A stretch of DNA of 64,000 nucleotides from Arcobacter sp. (lineage in GTDB: Bacteria > Campylobacterota > Campylobacteria > Campylobacterales > Arcobacteraceae): contig PKUJ01000002.1 of the NCBI GenBank assembly GCA_002869565.1, positions 169,125 through 233,124 of the forward strand. The letters run 5' to 3'. Under the pieces are notes generated by a model. That model was not told the DNA's origin and searched no databases. It saw only the letters and a program-made list of their open reading frames with translations. Shown here piece by piece: positions 1-7,720 of the stretch. Position numbers and translations under genes: made by a program. Every line of letters starts with the position of its first letter. Within the stretch, counting starts at the first letter, position 1.

Positions 1-376
1 TGTTGATCTTGAACCAGAATTTGTTTTTCTAATGGCTGGAATAAATGATTTATGTATGTCAATTCCACTTGAAGATATATTTAGTAATTATAAAAAAATA
101 TTAGAGATTTTAAAAGAAAAAAACATAAACTTGACTGTGCAAGCTACTTTAATTACGCAAATGCCTAGTGTGAATAAAAAAGTTGAAAGTTTTAATAAAC
201 TTTTAGCAGAGTATTGTGAAAAAGAAGAAATTAAATTTATAGATTTAAATAGTTTTTTTTCAAATGAGGATAATCTTCTAAAAGAAGATTTAACCACAGA
301 TGGTTTACATCTTGGACAAAAAGCCTATAAAGTTTGGGCATATAAATTAAAACAATTGGAGAATTATGGATTTTAA
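1..376 (+). CDS. SGNH/GDSL-type hydrolase, C-terminal part (cut by window start)
   Basis: The reading frame is open from base 2, so the gene begins outside the window and only about 125 C-terminal residues are seen. The fragment carries the GxND block of SGNH hydrolases (AGINDL, with the oxyanion Asn) and the last block with the catalytic Asp-His pair (TDGLHLGQKAY). These blocks sit at the expected distance for a small esterase or lysophospholipase-like enzyme. The nucleophile serine block must lie upstream. Its 3' end overlaps the next gene by 11 bases, so the two are probably co-transcribed. The substrate cannot be told from sequence. Confidence 0.8.
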   Translation, partial: VDLEPEFVFLMAGINDLCMSIPLEDIFSNYKKILEILKEKNINLTVQATLITQMPSVNKKVESFNKLLAEYCEKEEIKFIDLNSFFSNEDNLLKEDLTTDGLHLGQKAYKVWAYKLKQLENYGF

Positions 377-854
377 TAAATTAGACACAGCTAGAAAAGA
401 AGAGTTACACTCTCAAATTACACAATATGCTAATAGTGTAGGTGGTAAAAACTTCTTTTTAAAAATGATTGAAGATATAAGAGCCGAGAAACCAAATCCA
501 ATTTTAAATAAAAGTGGAGCTTTCCATACTTCAAGGGTAAAAGTAACATTAAGCAAAGCAATGTTTAAAGACTCGTTTACAACACTTTTTGAAGCAATTA
601 GACGAGAAGAAAAAAAAGGTGATATGCTTGATGGAATTGCTCCAAAAGAGTACAAAGCTACAATGAATATGATGAGAGCTTTAGGAAATGTAACTGTAAG
701 TATTCAATCTAAAAAAGAAGAAGATGGAGAAGGTTTCCAATTTTCAATTTTAGACAAAAGCGAAGAGAAAAAAACTAAAGTTACATTTATATTTAAAGCT
801 ATTTTCTTTTATCATTTAGATGAAGCTAAAAAAGCATTAAATTATAAAGCATAG
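366..854 (+). CDS. Conserved hypothetical protein, 162 aa
   Basis: I do not recognise this family. The protein is lysine- and glutamate-rich, has no signal peptide or membrane segment, and is probably cytoplasmic. It starts inside the preceding SGNH hydrolase gene (11-base overlap), which suggests translational coupling. The codon use matches its neighbours. It is followed after 29 bases by ywbE, so it may be in the same operon. No catalytic motif is visible. Confidence 0.75.
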   Translation: MDFNKLDTARKEELHSQITQYANSVGGKNFFLKMIEDIRAEKPNPILNKSGAFHTSRVKVTLSKAMFKDSFTTLFEAIRREEKKGDMLDGIAPKEYKATMNMMRALGNVTVSIQSKKEEDGEGFQFSILDKSEEKKTKVTFIFKAIFFYHLDEAKKALNYKA

Positions 855-883
855 ACTTTAATTAAAAAATATTAGGACATAAC

Positions 884-1084
884 TTGATACGAGACCATAG
901 AGAACGTGATGATATTCACCCTGGATTAAAAGTAAAAATTGTATTAAAAAAAGATCAAAGAACATCTAAACGTACTTTGGGAGTAGTAAAAAAACTTTTG
1001 ACAAGTTCTAAGTACCATCCAAGAGGAATAAAAGTAATGCTTGAAGATGGACAAGTAGGAAGAGTACAGGAAATTGTAGTTTAA
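884..1084 (+). CDS. ywbE: YwbE family protein
   Basis: This 66-residue protein matches the small YwbE (DUF2196) family: an N-terminal RDDIHPGLKV segment, then a KRTLGVVKKLLT segment, then a HPRGIKVMLEDGQVGRVQ ending. The whole family is about this length and its function is unknown. The start is TTG, preceded by an AGGA ribosome binding site. The stop codon abuts the ATG of the following yaiI-like gene with no gap, so the two are almost certainly translated from one message. Confidence 0.85.
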   Translation: MIRDHRERDDIHPGLKVKIVLKKDQRTSKRTLGVVKKLLTSSKYHPRGIKVMLEDGQVGRVQEIVV

Positions 1085-1531
1085 ATGACACTTTATGTAG
1101 ATGGAGATGCTTTTCCAAATTTGTTAAAACCTATACTTTTTAGAGCAATTGAAAGATTAAATTTAAAAACTTTTGTAATTGCAAATAAAAAAATAAATAT
1201 TGGTCAATCCAATCTGATAACCTATATGGTTGTTGACCAAGGTGCAGATGAAGCTGATAATAAAATTGTAGAATTATTAGAAGAGAATGATTTAGTAATT
1301 ACTGCTGATATTCCTTTAGCTGATAGAACTATTTCAAAAAGTGCCTATGCAATAGACCATCGAGGGGAACTTTATACTGAAGATAACATAAAACAATATC
1401 TAGCGATGAGAAATTTAATGCAAGAAATACGAGATAGTGGAGAAATTACAAAAGGTCCTGCTCCTTTTTCTCAAAAAGATGCTCAGAGTTTTGCAAATCA
1501 GTTAAATAAGTTTTTACAAAAAATTAATTAA
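1085..1531 (+). CDS. YaiI/YqxD family (UPF0178) protein
   Basis: The 148-residue protein starts with LYVDGDAFPN, the acidic N-terminal motif of the YaiI/YqxD (DUF188) family, and has the family motifs ADEADN and TADIPLADRTI. The acidic residues lie where PIN-like nuclease folds hold metal, so a nuclease role has been suggested for the family but is not shown. Length is normal for the family. It is directly joined to ywbE and converges with the EEP-family gene on the other strand, the two ends overlapping by 4 bases. Confidence 0.88.
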   Translation: MTLYVDGDAFPNLLKPILFRAIERLNLKTFVIANKKINIGQSNLITYMVVDQGADEADNKIVELLEENDLVITADIPLADRTISKSAYAIDHRGELYTEDNIKQYLAMRNLMQEIRDSGEITKGPAPFSQKDAQSFANQLNKFLQKIN

Positions 1532-2526
1532 TTAAATTCCAGTTCGCAAACTATTTGGGCATGGTCACTTTCTAAAAGTGAGCCGTGTGGATTTTTTTGA
1601 AGATGTTTATCAAATATCTCATATGAATTAACTTTTCCTATAGAGCCTTTTTCTTTTTTATTAAACTCTTTTGAGACAAAAATATAATCAATAACATTCC
1701 CATATCCTTGATAATAACTCGAAGGAGTTCTTTTAATCTCTTTTTGTTCGGGATGTGGATTATAAATTTTTTTATCATATAAATAATATGCATCATGTAA
1801 AAGGTAAGAGTTTTTCTTTTTATTCTCATGATAAGCTCTATTAGTAAGAGCTTCAATGGATAATGAAAATTCTTTGTCATTTAAATCACAAACACAAATT
1901 ATTGGAGTAGTAATTTTTTTGAAATCGTAAAAAAGTGATGAAGTTTCACACAGTCTTTGTTTCAATGCTTTTGAATAATTATTTTCTAAAGCCTCTTTTG
2001 ATTGTTCTTTTTTCTCTTCCAAAGTATGATTTTTATTAAAAATATATTCAAATTCATTTAAACGATTTGATTTAAAATGATTTACATATACAGTGATTTT
2101 TTCTTTATTGGGAAGCTCAATTAGAGCTTTTATTGGTATTCTTGAAAACTTGAAGTGACCTTTAAACTTATGTTTTAAAATACTTTTTCCATGTACTAAT
2201 ACTTTTTGAATTTCTAAAATAGGGTATTTTGACGCAAGGGCGACAGTTGTGCTTATAAATACATTTGGATTTTTTTTATCAAGTTTAGCTTTATCTACAG
2301 CGACAAAATAATTAAAACCAAGCTCTTTTGTAAGTTTTTCTAGCTCATCACTTGAGAAGACTTCTTGAAATCCAATAATGTCACAGTTCATTTCTTGAAT
2401 TTGTTTTTTTATCCAAGAGCTTTTTTCTTGCCATTGTTCTTCTGTAAAATGGTCTTTTTTTATATACCAAGAGTAGGGAGGTTTTACAAATTGAAAGAGA
2501 TTAAAAGTTCCAATACGTAATTTCAT
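1528..2526 (-). CDS. Endonuclease/exonuclease/phosphatase (EEP) family protein
   Basis: The 332-residue protein has the ordered EEP-superfamily motifs: IGTFNLF near the N-terminus, FQEVFSS with the metal-binding Glu, VNHFKSN with the catalytic His, CDLND with the catalytic Asp/Asn, IDYIFVS, and a C-terminal SDHAQI with the final Asp-His. All predicted active-site residues are present, so it should be a metal-dependent phosphodiesterase. No signal peptide is seen. The substrate (nucleic acid, lipid or other phosphodiester) is not evident. It lies 3 bases downstream of the CLC gene on the same strand and may be co-transcribed with it. Confidence 0.85.
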   Translation of the reverse strand: MKLRIGTFNLFQFVKPPYSWYIKKDHFTEEQWQEKSSWIKKQIQEMNCDIIGFQEVFSSDELEKLTKELGFNYFVAVDKAKLDKKNPNVFISTTVALASKYPILEIQKVLVHGKSILKHKFKGHFKFSRIPIKALIELPNKEKITVYVNHFKSNRLNEFEYIFNKNHTLEEKKEQSKEALENNYSKALKQRLCETSSLFYDFKKITTPIICVCDLNDKEFSLSIEALTNRAYHENKKKNSYLLHDAYYLYDKKIYNPHPEQKEIKRTPSSYYQGYGNVIDYIFVSKEFNKKEKGSIGKVNSYEIFDKHLQKNPHGSLLESDHAQIVCELEFN

Positions 2527-2529
2527 TAT

Positions 2530-3894
2530 CTATTTTTCGGTGCTCCAATTCATTTTCTTTTTGAAGTTTTCAACTTTTGCCTTACTTTTTACACTAAGAT
2601 CAATATTACTTTGATCAATATTCTCTCCAAATTCTATATTTAACATATCTGATTTTGACATTTTTAAAATTTGAGATTGGAATACACTTCTATGCCCTGT
2701 AATTAAAAAACTTATTACAACACTAATGGCTGCATACTGAGCAATATCAACTCCAAAAAGTTCAACTGCCATAATTGTCGCAGCTATTGGTGCATTGGTT
2801 GCACCTGCTAGAACACTTACAAAACCTAGTGCTGCAAATAGGCCTATATGGTCACCTATTAAAGTTCCAAACAGATGTCCACTTGAAGCTCCAACATAGA
2901 AAATAGGGGTAATTACTCCACCACTTCCACCTGCACCCAATGTAACGGAAGTAAAAACAGTTTTTGCAATAAAAGCATACCAAGGTAATTGTTCAACTAA
3001 GTTTTGATCACTATAAAAAAGTGTGGAAATTGTATCTAATCCTAAACCAAAATATTTATCTACTACAAGAAAAGATAATAGAACTAAAAAAGTACCACCT
3101 AAAAAAGCTTTTAGATATACATTTATTTTAATTTTCTTGATTGTCATTTCTGATCTTCTTAGAAATGTAACCATAAAATCTGAAACAAGTCCAAAAAATA
3201 ATCCAGCTAGAATAACTTCTGCAATTAATACTGGGTCAAAATTAAAGCCATTGTAAAACTCCATAGAATAATAGTAATAATGAACGCCCAAAAGTTTAGA
3301 AGTAGTGTATGCTGCAAATCCAGCAATAAAAGAGGGAAGTAGTACATCATACATTATGATTCCTACTATTAAAACCTCTACTCCAAATATTGCACCTGAA
3401 ATAGGTGTTCCAAATACTGATGCAAATCCAGCACTAATTCCACAAATTACAAGCTTTTTTCTATCTTTTGCAGAAAATTTGAAAATTTGGGAGATAAAAG
3501 ATGCTGCACCTGCTCCTATTTGTGCACCAGGTCCCTCTTTCCCTACAGAACCACCTGTAAACATAGTTATAACGGTTGCAACAAGTTTTACAGGTATTAC
3601 TGCAACATCAATTTTTCCATCTCTTCTATGTACTGCTTCAATTACTTTTTCAGTTCCATGACCTGTTGCATTTGGTGCAAAGGTTCTAACTAAATAGACT
3701 GTTATTACAAGACCAATTGGTAATAAGTAATAAGATTCAAAAGGTAAAAATTCTTTCGCTTCTTCTGATTTATGAATAGTATTTAAGAAAAAAGTTACAA
3801 TGGCTCCAATTATTACTCCAATTGAGGATGATAAAAGTACCCATTTTGTGACACTAAAAAAGATAAGAGATTGTTCTATAAAATGTTTTTTCAT
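2530..3894 (-). CDS. CLC family chloride channel/transporter
   Basis: This 454-residue integral membrane protein has the CLC hallmarks: GKEGP (residues 118-122, with gating Glu120) and a GSGGVITPIF motif matching the GxFxP chloride site. The first filter motif reads GHGTE instead of GSGIP, so the usual coordinating Ser is absent. In the segment FGTPISGAIFGVEV, the internal proton glutamate of ClcA-type exchangers (Glu203) aligns with Val174, as in CLC channels. By family knowledge this argues for channel-like or uncoupled anion movement, which is an inference. It is transcribed away from the DUF234-like gene. Confidence 0.9.
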   Translation of the reverse strand: MKKHFIEQSLIFFSVTKWVLLSSSIGVIIGAIVTFFLNTIHKSEEAKEFLPFESYYLLPIGLVITVYLVRTFAPNATGHGTEKVIEAVHRRDGKIDVAVIPVKLVATVITMFTGGSVGKEGPGAQIGAGAASFISQIFKFSAKDRKKLVICGISAGFASVFGTPISGAIFGVEVLIVGIIMYDVLLPSFIAGFAAYTTSKLLGVHYYYYSMEFYNGFNFDPVLIAEVILAGLFFGLVSDFMVTFLRRSEMTIKKIKINVYLKAFLGGTFLVLLSFLVVDKYFGLGLDTISTLFYSDQNLVEQLPWYAFIAKTVFTSVTLGAGGSGGVITPIFYVGASSGHLFGTLIGDHIGLFAALGFVSVLAGATNAPIAATIMAVELFGVDIAQYAAISVVISFLITGHRSVFQSQILKMSKSDMLNIEFGENIDQSNIDLSVKSKAKVENFKKKMNWSTEK

Positions 3895-3957
3895 ATTATG
3901 TCTTAGGTTCGAAGATATGTTTTTGATTGTATCTAAATAATATTGAAGTTATTATGC

Positions 3958-3963
3958 TATAAT
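3958..3963 (+). promoter_or_regulatory. Probable -10 box for the DUF234-like gene
   Basis: A perfect TATAAT preceded by TGC occurs in the divergent region between the CLC gene and the DUF234-like gene. It would start transcription near 3970. That is about 30 bases before an upstream ATG at 3999 but more than 100 bases before the ATG at 4078, which bears on the start-site question for that gene. Confidence 0.5.
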
Positions 3964-4077
3964 TGCGGAATTTGGAAAAAATAACAAAATTTTTAAAAAT
4001 GCTTTACCATCATTTTAAATAATAAAACATTATTAGAACAGTTTCAAACTTTTTGTGAAAAAAATAATCCTAAGGAT

Positions 4078-4893
4078 ATGGAAACTGCTGTAAATTATTT
4101 TGCAGTTTTTGGAGGACTTGATATCAAAATTGATATGACAAAACCTCTACGAACATTGATAATAAGACATATCTTAAGTGAATATTATGAGATTCAAGAA
4201 TATATAGGAAAACTTACAAAAAATTCAGCTCCTTTTCATAAAGTGCTAACTGGAATTGCTTTAGGAGATAGACGTACAAACTCTGCTTTTAAAAGAGCGG
4301 ACATTGATTACGAAGAAGGAATTAAAGCTGTATATGATCTTGAAGAATTAGAAGTGATTAGAACTGAAACATCTATGGATCATCTTACAAAGAGTTTTGA
4401 AGAAAATGATGTTGCAGATAAACTTCTTTTTACAACACCATTTTTAAGATTTTGGTTTGCTTTTGTCTCTCCTCTTTATAGAGGTATAAAAAGAGAAGAA
4501 TATAACGAATGTATTGAAAGATTTAACAATTATCAAGCAGAATTCATGGGTCTAATTTTTGAACAACTTTGTCATGAATATATAAAAGTTATATTCAAAG
4601 ATGATGAAATAGAAGAGATTGGAAGATATTGGGATGAAGATAAAAATGAACTTGATATTCTTGCTGAAACAACTTCGGGTAGAGTTATAATTGGTTCATG
4701 TAGATATACTAATTCTAAGATGAAGAAAACAGAAATTAGTAGATTAAAAGATCTTTGTGAAAAACTTGAAATAGTTCCAGATTATGTAATTTTATTTTCA
4801 AAAAAAGGTTTTACAAATGAACTTAAGTCAGAAAAAGGTGAAAGTCTAAAGCTTTATACTGCTAAAAGTTTAAAAGCACTTTTAAATAAATAA
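4078..4893 (+). CDS. DUF234-like protein, N-terminus uncertain
   Basis: The 271-residue product resembles the DUF234 C-terminal domain found in archaeal-type ATPases, here without the ATPase part: an N-terminal FAVFGG segment, a middle FLRFWFAFVSP segment typical of the family, and a C-terminal restriction-endonuclease-like segment with spaced acidic residues (EIGRYWDEDKNELDILAET). Function is unknown. The ATG at 4078 is only 3 bases behind an AAGGA-like site. The frame stays open and protein-like upstream (ending TLLEQFQTFCEKNNPKD) back to a TAA at 3994 but contains no ATG, GTG or TTG. See the finding on a possible frameshift or ATT start. Confidence 0.7.
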   Translation: METAVNYFAVFGGLDIKIDMTKPLRTLIIRHILSEYYEIQEYIGKLTKNSAPFHKVLTGIALGDRRTNSAFKRADIDYEEGIKAVYDLEELEVIRTETSMDHLTKSFEENDVADKLLFTTPFLRFWFAFVSPLYRGIKREEYNECIERFNNYQAEFMGLIFEQLCHEYIKVIFKDDEIEEIGRYWDEDKNELDILAETTSGRVIIGSCRYTNSKMKKTEISRLKDLCEKLEIVPDYVILFSKKGFTNELKSEKGESLKLYTAKSLKALLNK

Positions 4894-4914
4894 TATAATT
4901 AGCATTTTCATATA

Positions 4915-4938
4915 AGGTTAAATATTTTTATTTAACCT
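4915..4938. repeat. 10-bp perfect inverted repeat behind the DUF234-like gene
   Basis: The arms AGGTTAAATA and TATTTAACCT flank a TTTT loop 21 bases after the stop codon. No T-tract follows, so it is a weak terminator candidate or an RNA-stabilising hairpin. A second, shorter stem (TAGCCA/TGGCTA near 4999) followed by a T-rich stretch lies in the same 207-base gap. Confidence 0.5.
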
Positions 4939-5100
4939 ATAATGAAGCTTCAATCCGGAAATTACTAATTATCGTTTAAGTTGTATATTACAATTTACTA
5001 GCCATTTTGGCTAAACTCTTGCTTTTTTATAAATATAAAAATCGTTGGATTTACTTTGATTAAACCAAAGCAATAAAGTGTTTAAACACAAGGTTTTTAT

Positions 5101-5772
5101 ATGACAAACTTACAATTTCGTTATCAAACAATTGAATTTAATACTATGGATATTCATATCCGAACTTTAAAAGATAATCAACAATATGATATGAGTTACG
5201 ATAAAAAAGATATAGAAGGACTGTCAAGTGCAAATTGGTCACTTTTTGGAGTATTATGGCCTTCTAGTCAAGTATTAGCAAATATTATGCAAGATTACAA
5301 TATTGAAGGTATTCGTATTTTAGAAGTAGGTTGTGGAGTAGGATTATCTAGTTTAATACTTAACCATCGTGATGCAAATATTACAGCTACTGATTTTAAT
5401 CCTGCCGCTAAAATTTTTTTAGATGAAAACACGCGTATTAATAGTGATGAAAGAATCCCCTTTGAGTGTGCAAATTGGAAAAATAGTGACGATGATTTAG
5501 GAATATTTGATTTAATTATTGCTAGTGATGTATTATACGAACAGTTTCATTTAGAAGATTTAGCTAATTTTTTAGAAGAGCATACTAAAGAGAATTCTGA
5601 AGTAATTATAGTTGATCCTGGACGTGGTAATCACGCTAAGTTTACAAAGATGATGCTACCTTTAGGTTTCTCTCATAATCAAGTCAAACCTCTAAATACC
5701 CAAGAGTATTTAGAAGAAGCATTTAAGGGAGTGGTTATTACTTACACTCGAAAAACTATTTTAAATAAATAA
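5101..5772 (+). CDS. Class I SAM-dependent methyltransferase (Methyltransf_16/Nnt1-like)
   Basis: The 223-residue protein has the SAM-binding motif LEVGCGVG (residues 74-81), the acidic motif II ITATDFN, and SDVLYE as the family-typical post-II motif, close to METTL/Nnt1 (Methyltransf_16) lysine methyltransferases. The segment SANWSLFGVLWPSS before motif I is also typical of this group. The target is probably protein lysine or a small molecule and cannot be decided. The start has an AAGG site upstream. It stands alone, converging with the alpha/beta hydrolase. Confidence 0.82.
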   Translation: MTNLQFRYQTIEFNTMDIHIRTLKDNQQYDMSYDKKDIEGLSSANWSLFGVLWPSSQVLANIMQDYNIEGIRILEVGCGVGLSSLILNHRDANITATDFNPAAKIFLDENTRINSDERIPFECANWKNSDDDLGIFDLIIASDVLYEQFHLEDLANFLEEHTKENSEVIIVDPGRGNHAKFTKMMLPLGFSHNQVKPLNTQEYLEEAFKGVVITYTRKTILNK

Positions 5773-5782
5773 TAGTAAGTGA

Positions 5783-6559
5783 CTATTTACAAAATTCTTC
5801 AATCTTACTTGCAAAAAATACAGGACATTCTATCATAGGGTAGTGTCCTGATTCTTGGCACTCAACCGTTTCTAAATTTTCATATGAGGGTTCAAATAAT
5901 CTTTTTACACTTTTTAGAGAAAATATAGGAAAGTCATATTTCCCTACAATTATTTTTACGGGAATTTTTATATTTTTTACTTCATCTAAAAAATCTGTAT
6001 TTAAATACATCGACATATAACCCACTCTAGCTTCTACAGTAGAAGCATCATATGCTAATTTAATTCTTTTATCTCTCCATGTTTGGTTATATCTTTTACT
6101 TGAATCATTCACAATCTCTTCAATCTTTCCACTATTTTCTTTCATCTCTTTTAATAATTGATTTTTAGCTAAGGAGGCTATCTTTATTCCACAAGCAGGA
6201 ACTGGAGTTATTAGTATTAATGATTTAATGCGATTGTCAATTAAAGCAATTTTTTGAGCAATCATAGTAGACATAGAGTGAGATATAAGATAAACATCTT
6301 TTAAATTTAGTTTTGTAATTAAATTTTTTACATCATTTGAAGCTTCTTCACAAGAATATGTGCCTTTTATATCTTTTGATAAACCATAACCTCTGTGGTC
6401 TACAAATATATAAGTATAATTAATTGTATCTAGATATGGAATAATAGGTTCATAATTTCTGTGGTCTCCCATAAGTTCATGTAGTAGTATTATTATCTTT
6501 TTTCCTGAACCTATAGTTTTGTAACCTAGTTCTACCATTTTTTCTCCTGAAACTTGCAT
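5783..6559 (-). CDS. Alpha/beta hydrolase
   Basis: The 258-residue protein has the alpha/beta hydrolase order: oxyanion segment LLHELMGDH, DHRGYG, nucleophile elbow SHSMS (Ser95), acid in GKYDFP and histidine in SGHYPM. The elbow has Ser at both positions where Gly is usual (GxSxG becomes SxSxS), which is uncommon but seen in some families. No signal peptide, so cytoplasmic. Substrate unknown. It is divergent from the downstream pseudouridine synthase gene. Confidence 0.85.
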   Translation of the reverse strand: MQVSGEKMVELGYKTIGSGKKIIILLHELMGDHRNYEPIIPYLDTINYTYIFVDHRGYGLSKDIKGTYSCEEASNDVKNLITKLNLKDVYLISHSMSTMIAQKIALIDNRIKSLILITPVPACGIKIASLAKNQLLKEMKENSGKIEEIVNDSSKRYNQTWRDKRIKLAYDASTVEARVGYMSMYLNTDFLDEVKNIKIPVKIIVGKYDFPIFSLKSVKRLFEPSYENLETVECQESGHYPMIECPVFFASKIEEFCK

Positions 6560-6628
6560 TTAAATATATTCTAGGATTTTATCAAAAATTTCTTAATAAT
6601 TTTAGATATTTTAATATTTGAAAAACTG

Positions 6629-6634
6629 TATAAT
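6629..6634 (+). promoter_or_regulatory. Probable -10 box for the rluA-family gene
   Basis: TATAAT in the context CTGTATAATGC lies 29 bases before the TTG start of the pseudouridine synthase, in the divergent gap with the hydrolase gene. The spacing to an AAAGGA ribosome binding site is consistent. Confidence 0.5.
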
Positions 6635-6662
6635 GCTTTGATTATTTAAAAAAGGATTTTTA

Positions 6663-7538
6663 TTGCCATATATTTTAAAACAATTTGATGTTATTAGTGG
6701 AAAAAAAGTTGAAGACTTTTTGGTTGGTATTGTAAAATTACCTGAAAACTTGGCTTTTAAACTTTTGCAAAAAGGTAGAATTATTGATGACAAAAAAAAG
6801 CGTTTACAAAAGGGCTATGTTCTAAAATCTGGTTTTATAGAAGTTTCCATTTATGAAGCAATAACAAAAGGTCTAAAGCCTATGTTTCAAACAGAGCATT
6901 TTGCAATATTTGATAAACCTTCTGGTTTAATAGTTCACCCAAGTGCAAGATCAACCCAATACACACTTTTAGATGAAATTAGATTTCACTTTGGAGACGA
7001 AGCTAGTTTAGTTCATAGAATTGATGCCGAAACTTCAGGACTTGTTCTAGTATCTAAAAATAAATATTCTGAAATGGTTTTAAGTGCTATGTTTGAAGAA
7101 AAAAAGTTTATTAAAAAATATAAGGCTCTTGTTCAAAATGAGTTAAAAGAAGAAGTTTTAATAGATAAAAATATTTCAAACTCAAAAGGTTTAATAAAAC
7201 TAAAAATGCAATTAAGTGAAGATGGAAAAGAGTCCCTTACAAAAATAAAACCTATATTATATGATAAAACAAAAAATCAAACTTTAGTTGAAGCTACTCC
7301 TTATACAGGAAGACAACATCAAATTCGAGTACATTTAGATGCAATTAACCACACAATAGTTGGTGACCCAATATATGGACTTGATGAAAAATTTGTTGAT
7401 AATTTTTTAAAAGGTAATATTTCTAAAGAAGAAAGAGAAAAAATTACAAAAGAAAAAAGATTAATGCTACATGCTAACTATTTAGAATTTACTTTTTTAA
7501 ATAGGACTTATAAGTTTTTTTCTAAATCTACATTATAA
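6663..7538 (+). CDS. RluA family pseudouridine synthase
   Basis: The 291-residue protein has an N-terminal S4-like part (about residues 15-60), then DKPSGLIVHPS and the catalytic motif HRIDAETSG with Asp121, and a C-terminal GRQHQIRVHL motif, all standard for RluA/RluC/RluD enzymes that convert uridine to pseudouridine in RNA. The start is TTG behind AAAGGA. Which RNA position it modifies cannot be told. A second RluA-type gene lies at 36905, so the two presumably have different targets. Confidence 0.92.
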   Translation: MPYILKQFDVISGKKVEDFLVGIVKLPENLAFKLLQKGRIIDDKKKRLQKGYVLKSGFIEVSIYEAITKGLKPMFQTEHFAIFDKPSGLIVHPSARSTQYTLLDEIRFHFGDEASLVHRIDAETSGLVLVSKNKYSEMVLSAMFEEKKFIKKYKALVQNELKEEVLIDKNISNSKGLIKLKMQLSEDGKESLTKIKPILYDKTKNQTLVEATPYTGRQHQIRVHLDAINHTIVGDPIYGLDEKFVDNFLKGNISKEEREKITKEKRLMLHANYLEFTFLNRTYKFFSKSTL

Positions 7539-7561
7539 AAGGTATATATTATATATATTAA

Positions 7562-7584
7562 AAATTTATAATTATTATAAATTT
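7562..7584. repeat. Near-perfect palindrome in the promoter region of the reductase locus
   Basis: Arms AAATTTATAAT and ATTATAAATTT (11 bp) are separated by a single base. A one-base spacer makes an RNA hairpin terminator unlikely and an operator more likely. It lies about 140 bases before the flavoprotein start. A second small inverted repeat TTAAC-TAA-GTTAA occurs near 7673-7685. Confidence 0.5.
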
Positions 7585-7720
7585 GAACAATCATTCATTT
7601 ATTTCAAATATCTCACATTTAATCTCACATACTGTCGTTATACTTTTATTATAAGAAATAAATATTAATTATCTTAACTAAGTTAAAATTTATAATTAAA
7701 ATACACTAAGGAGTATTATT

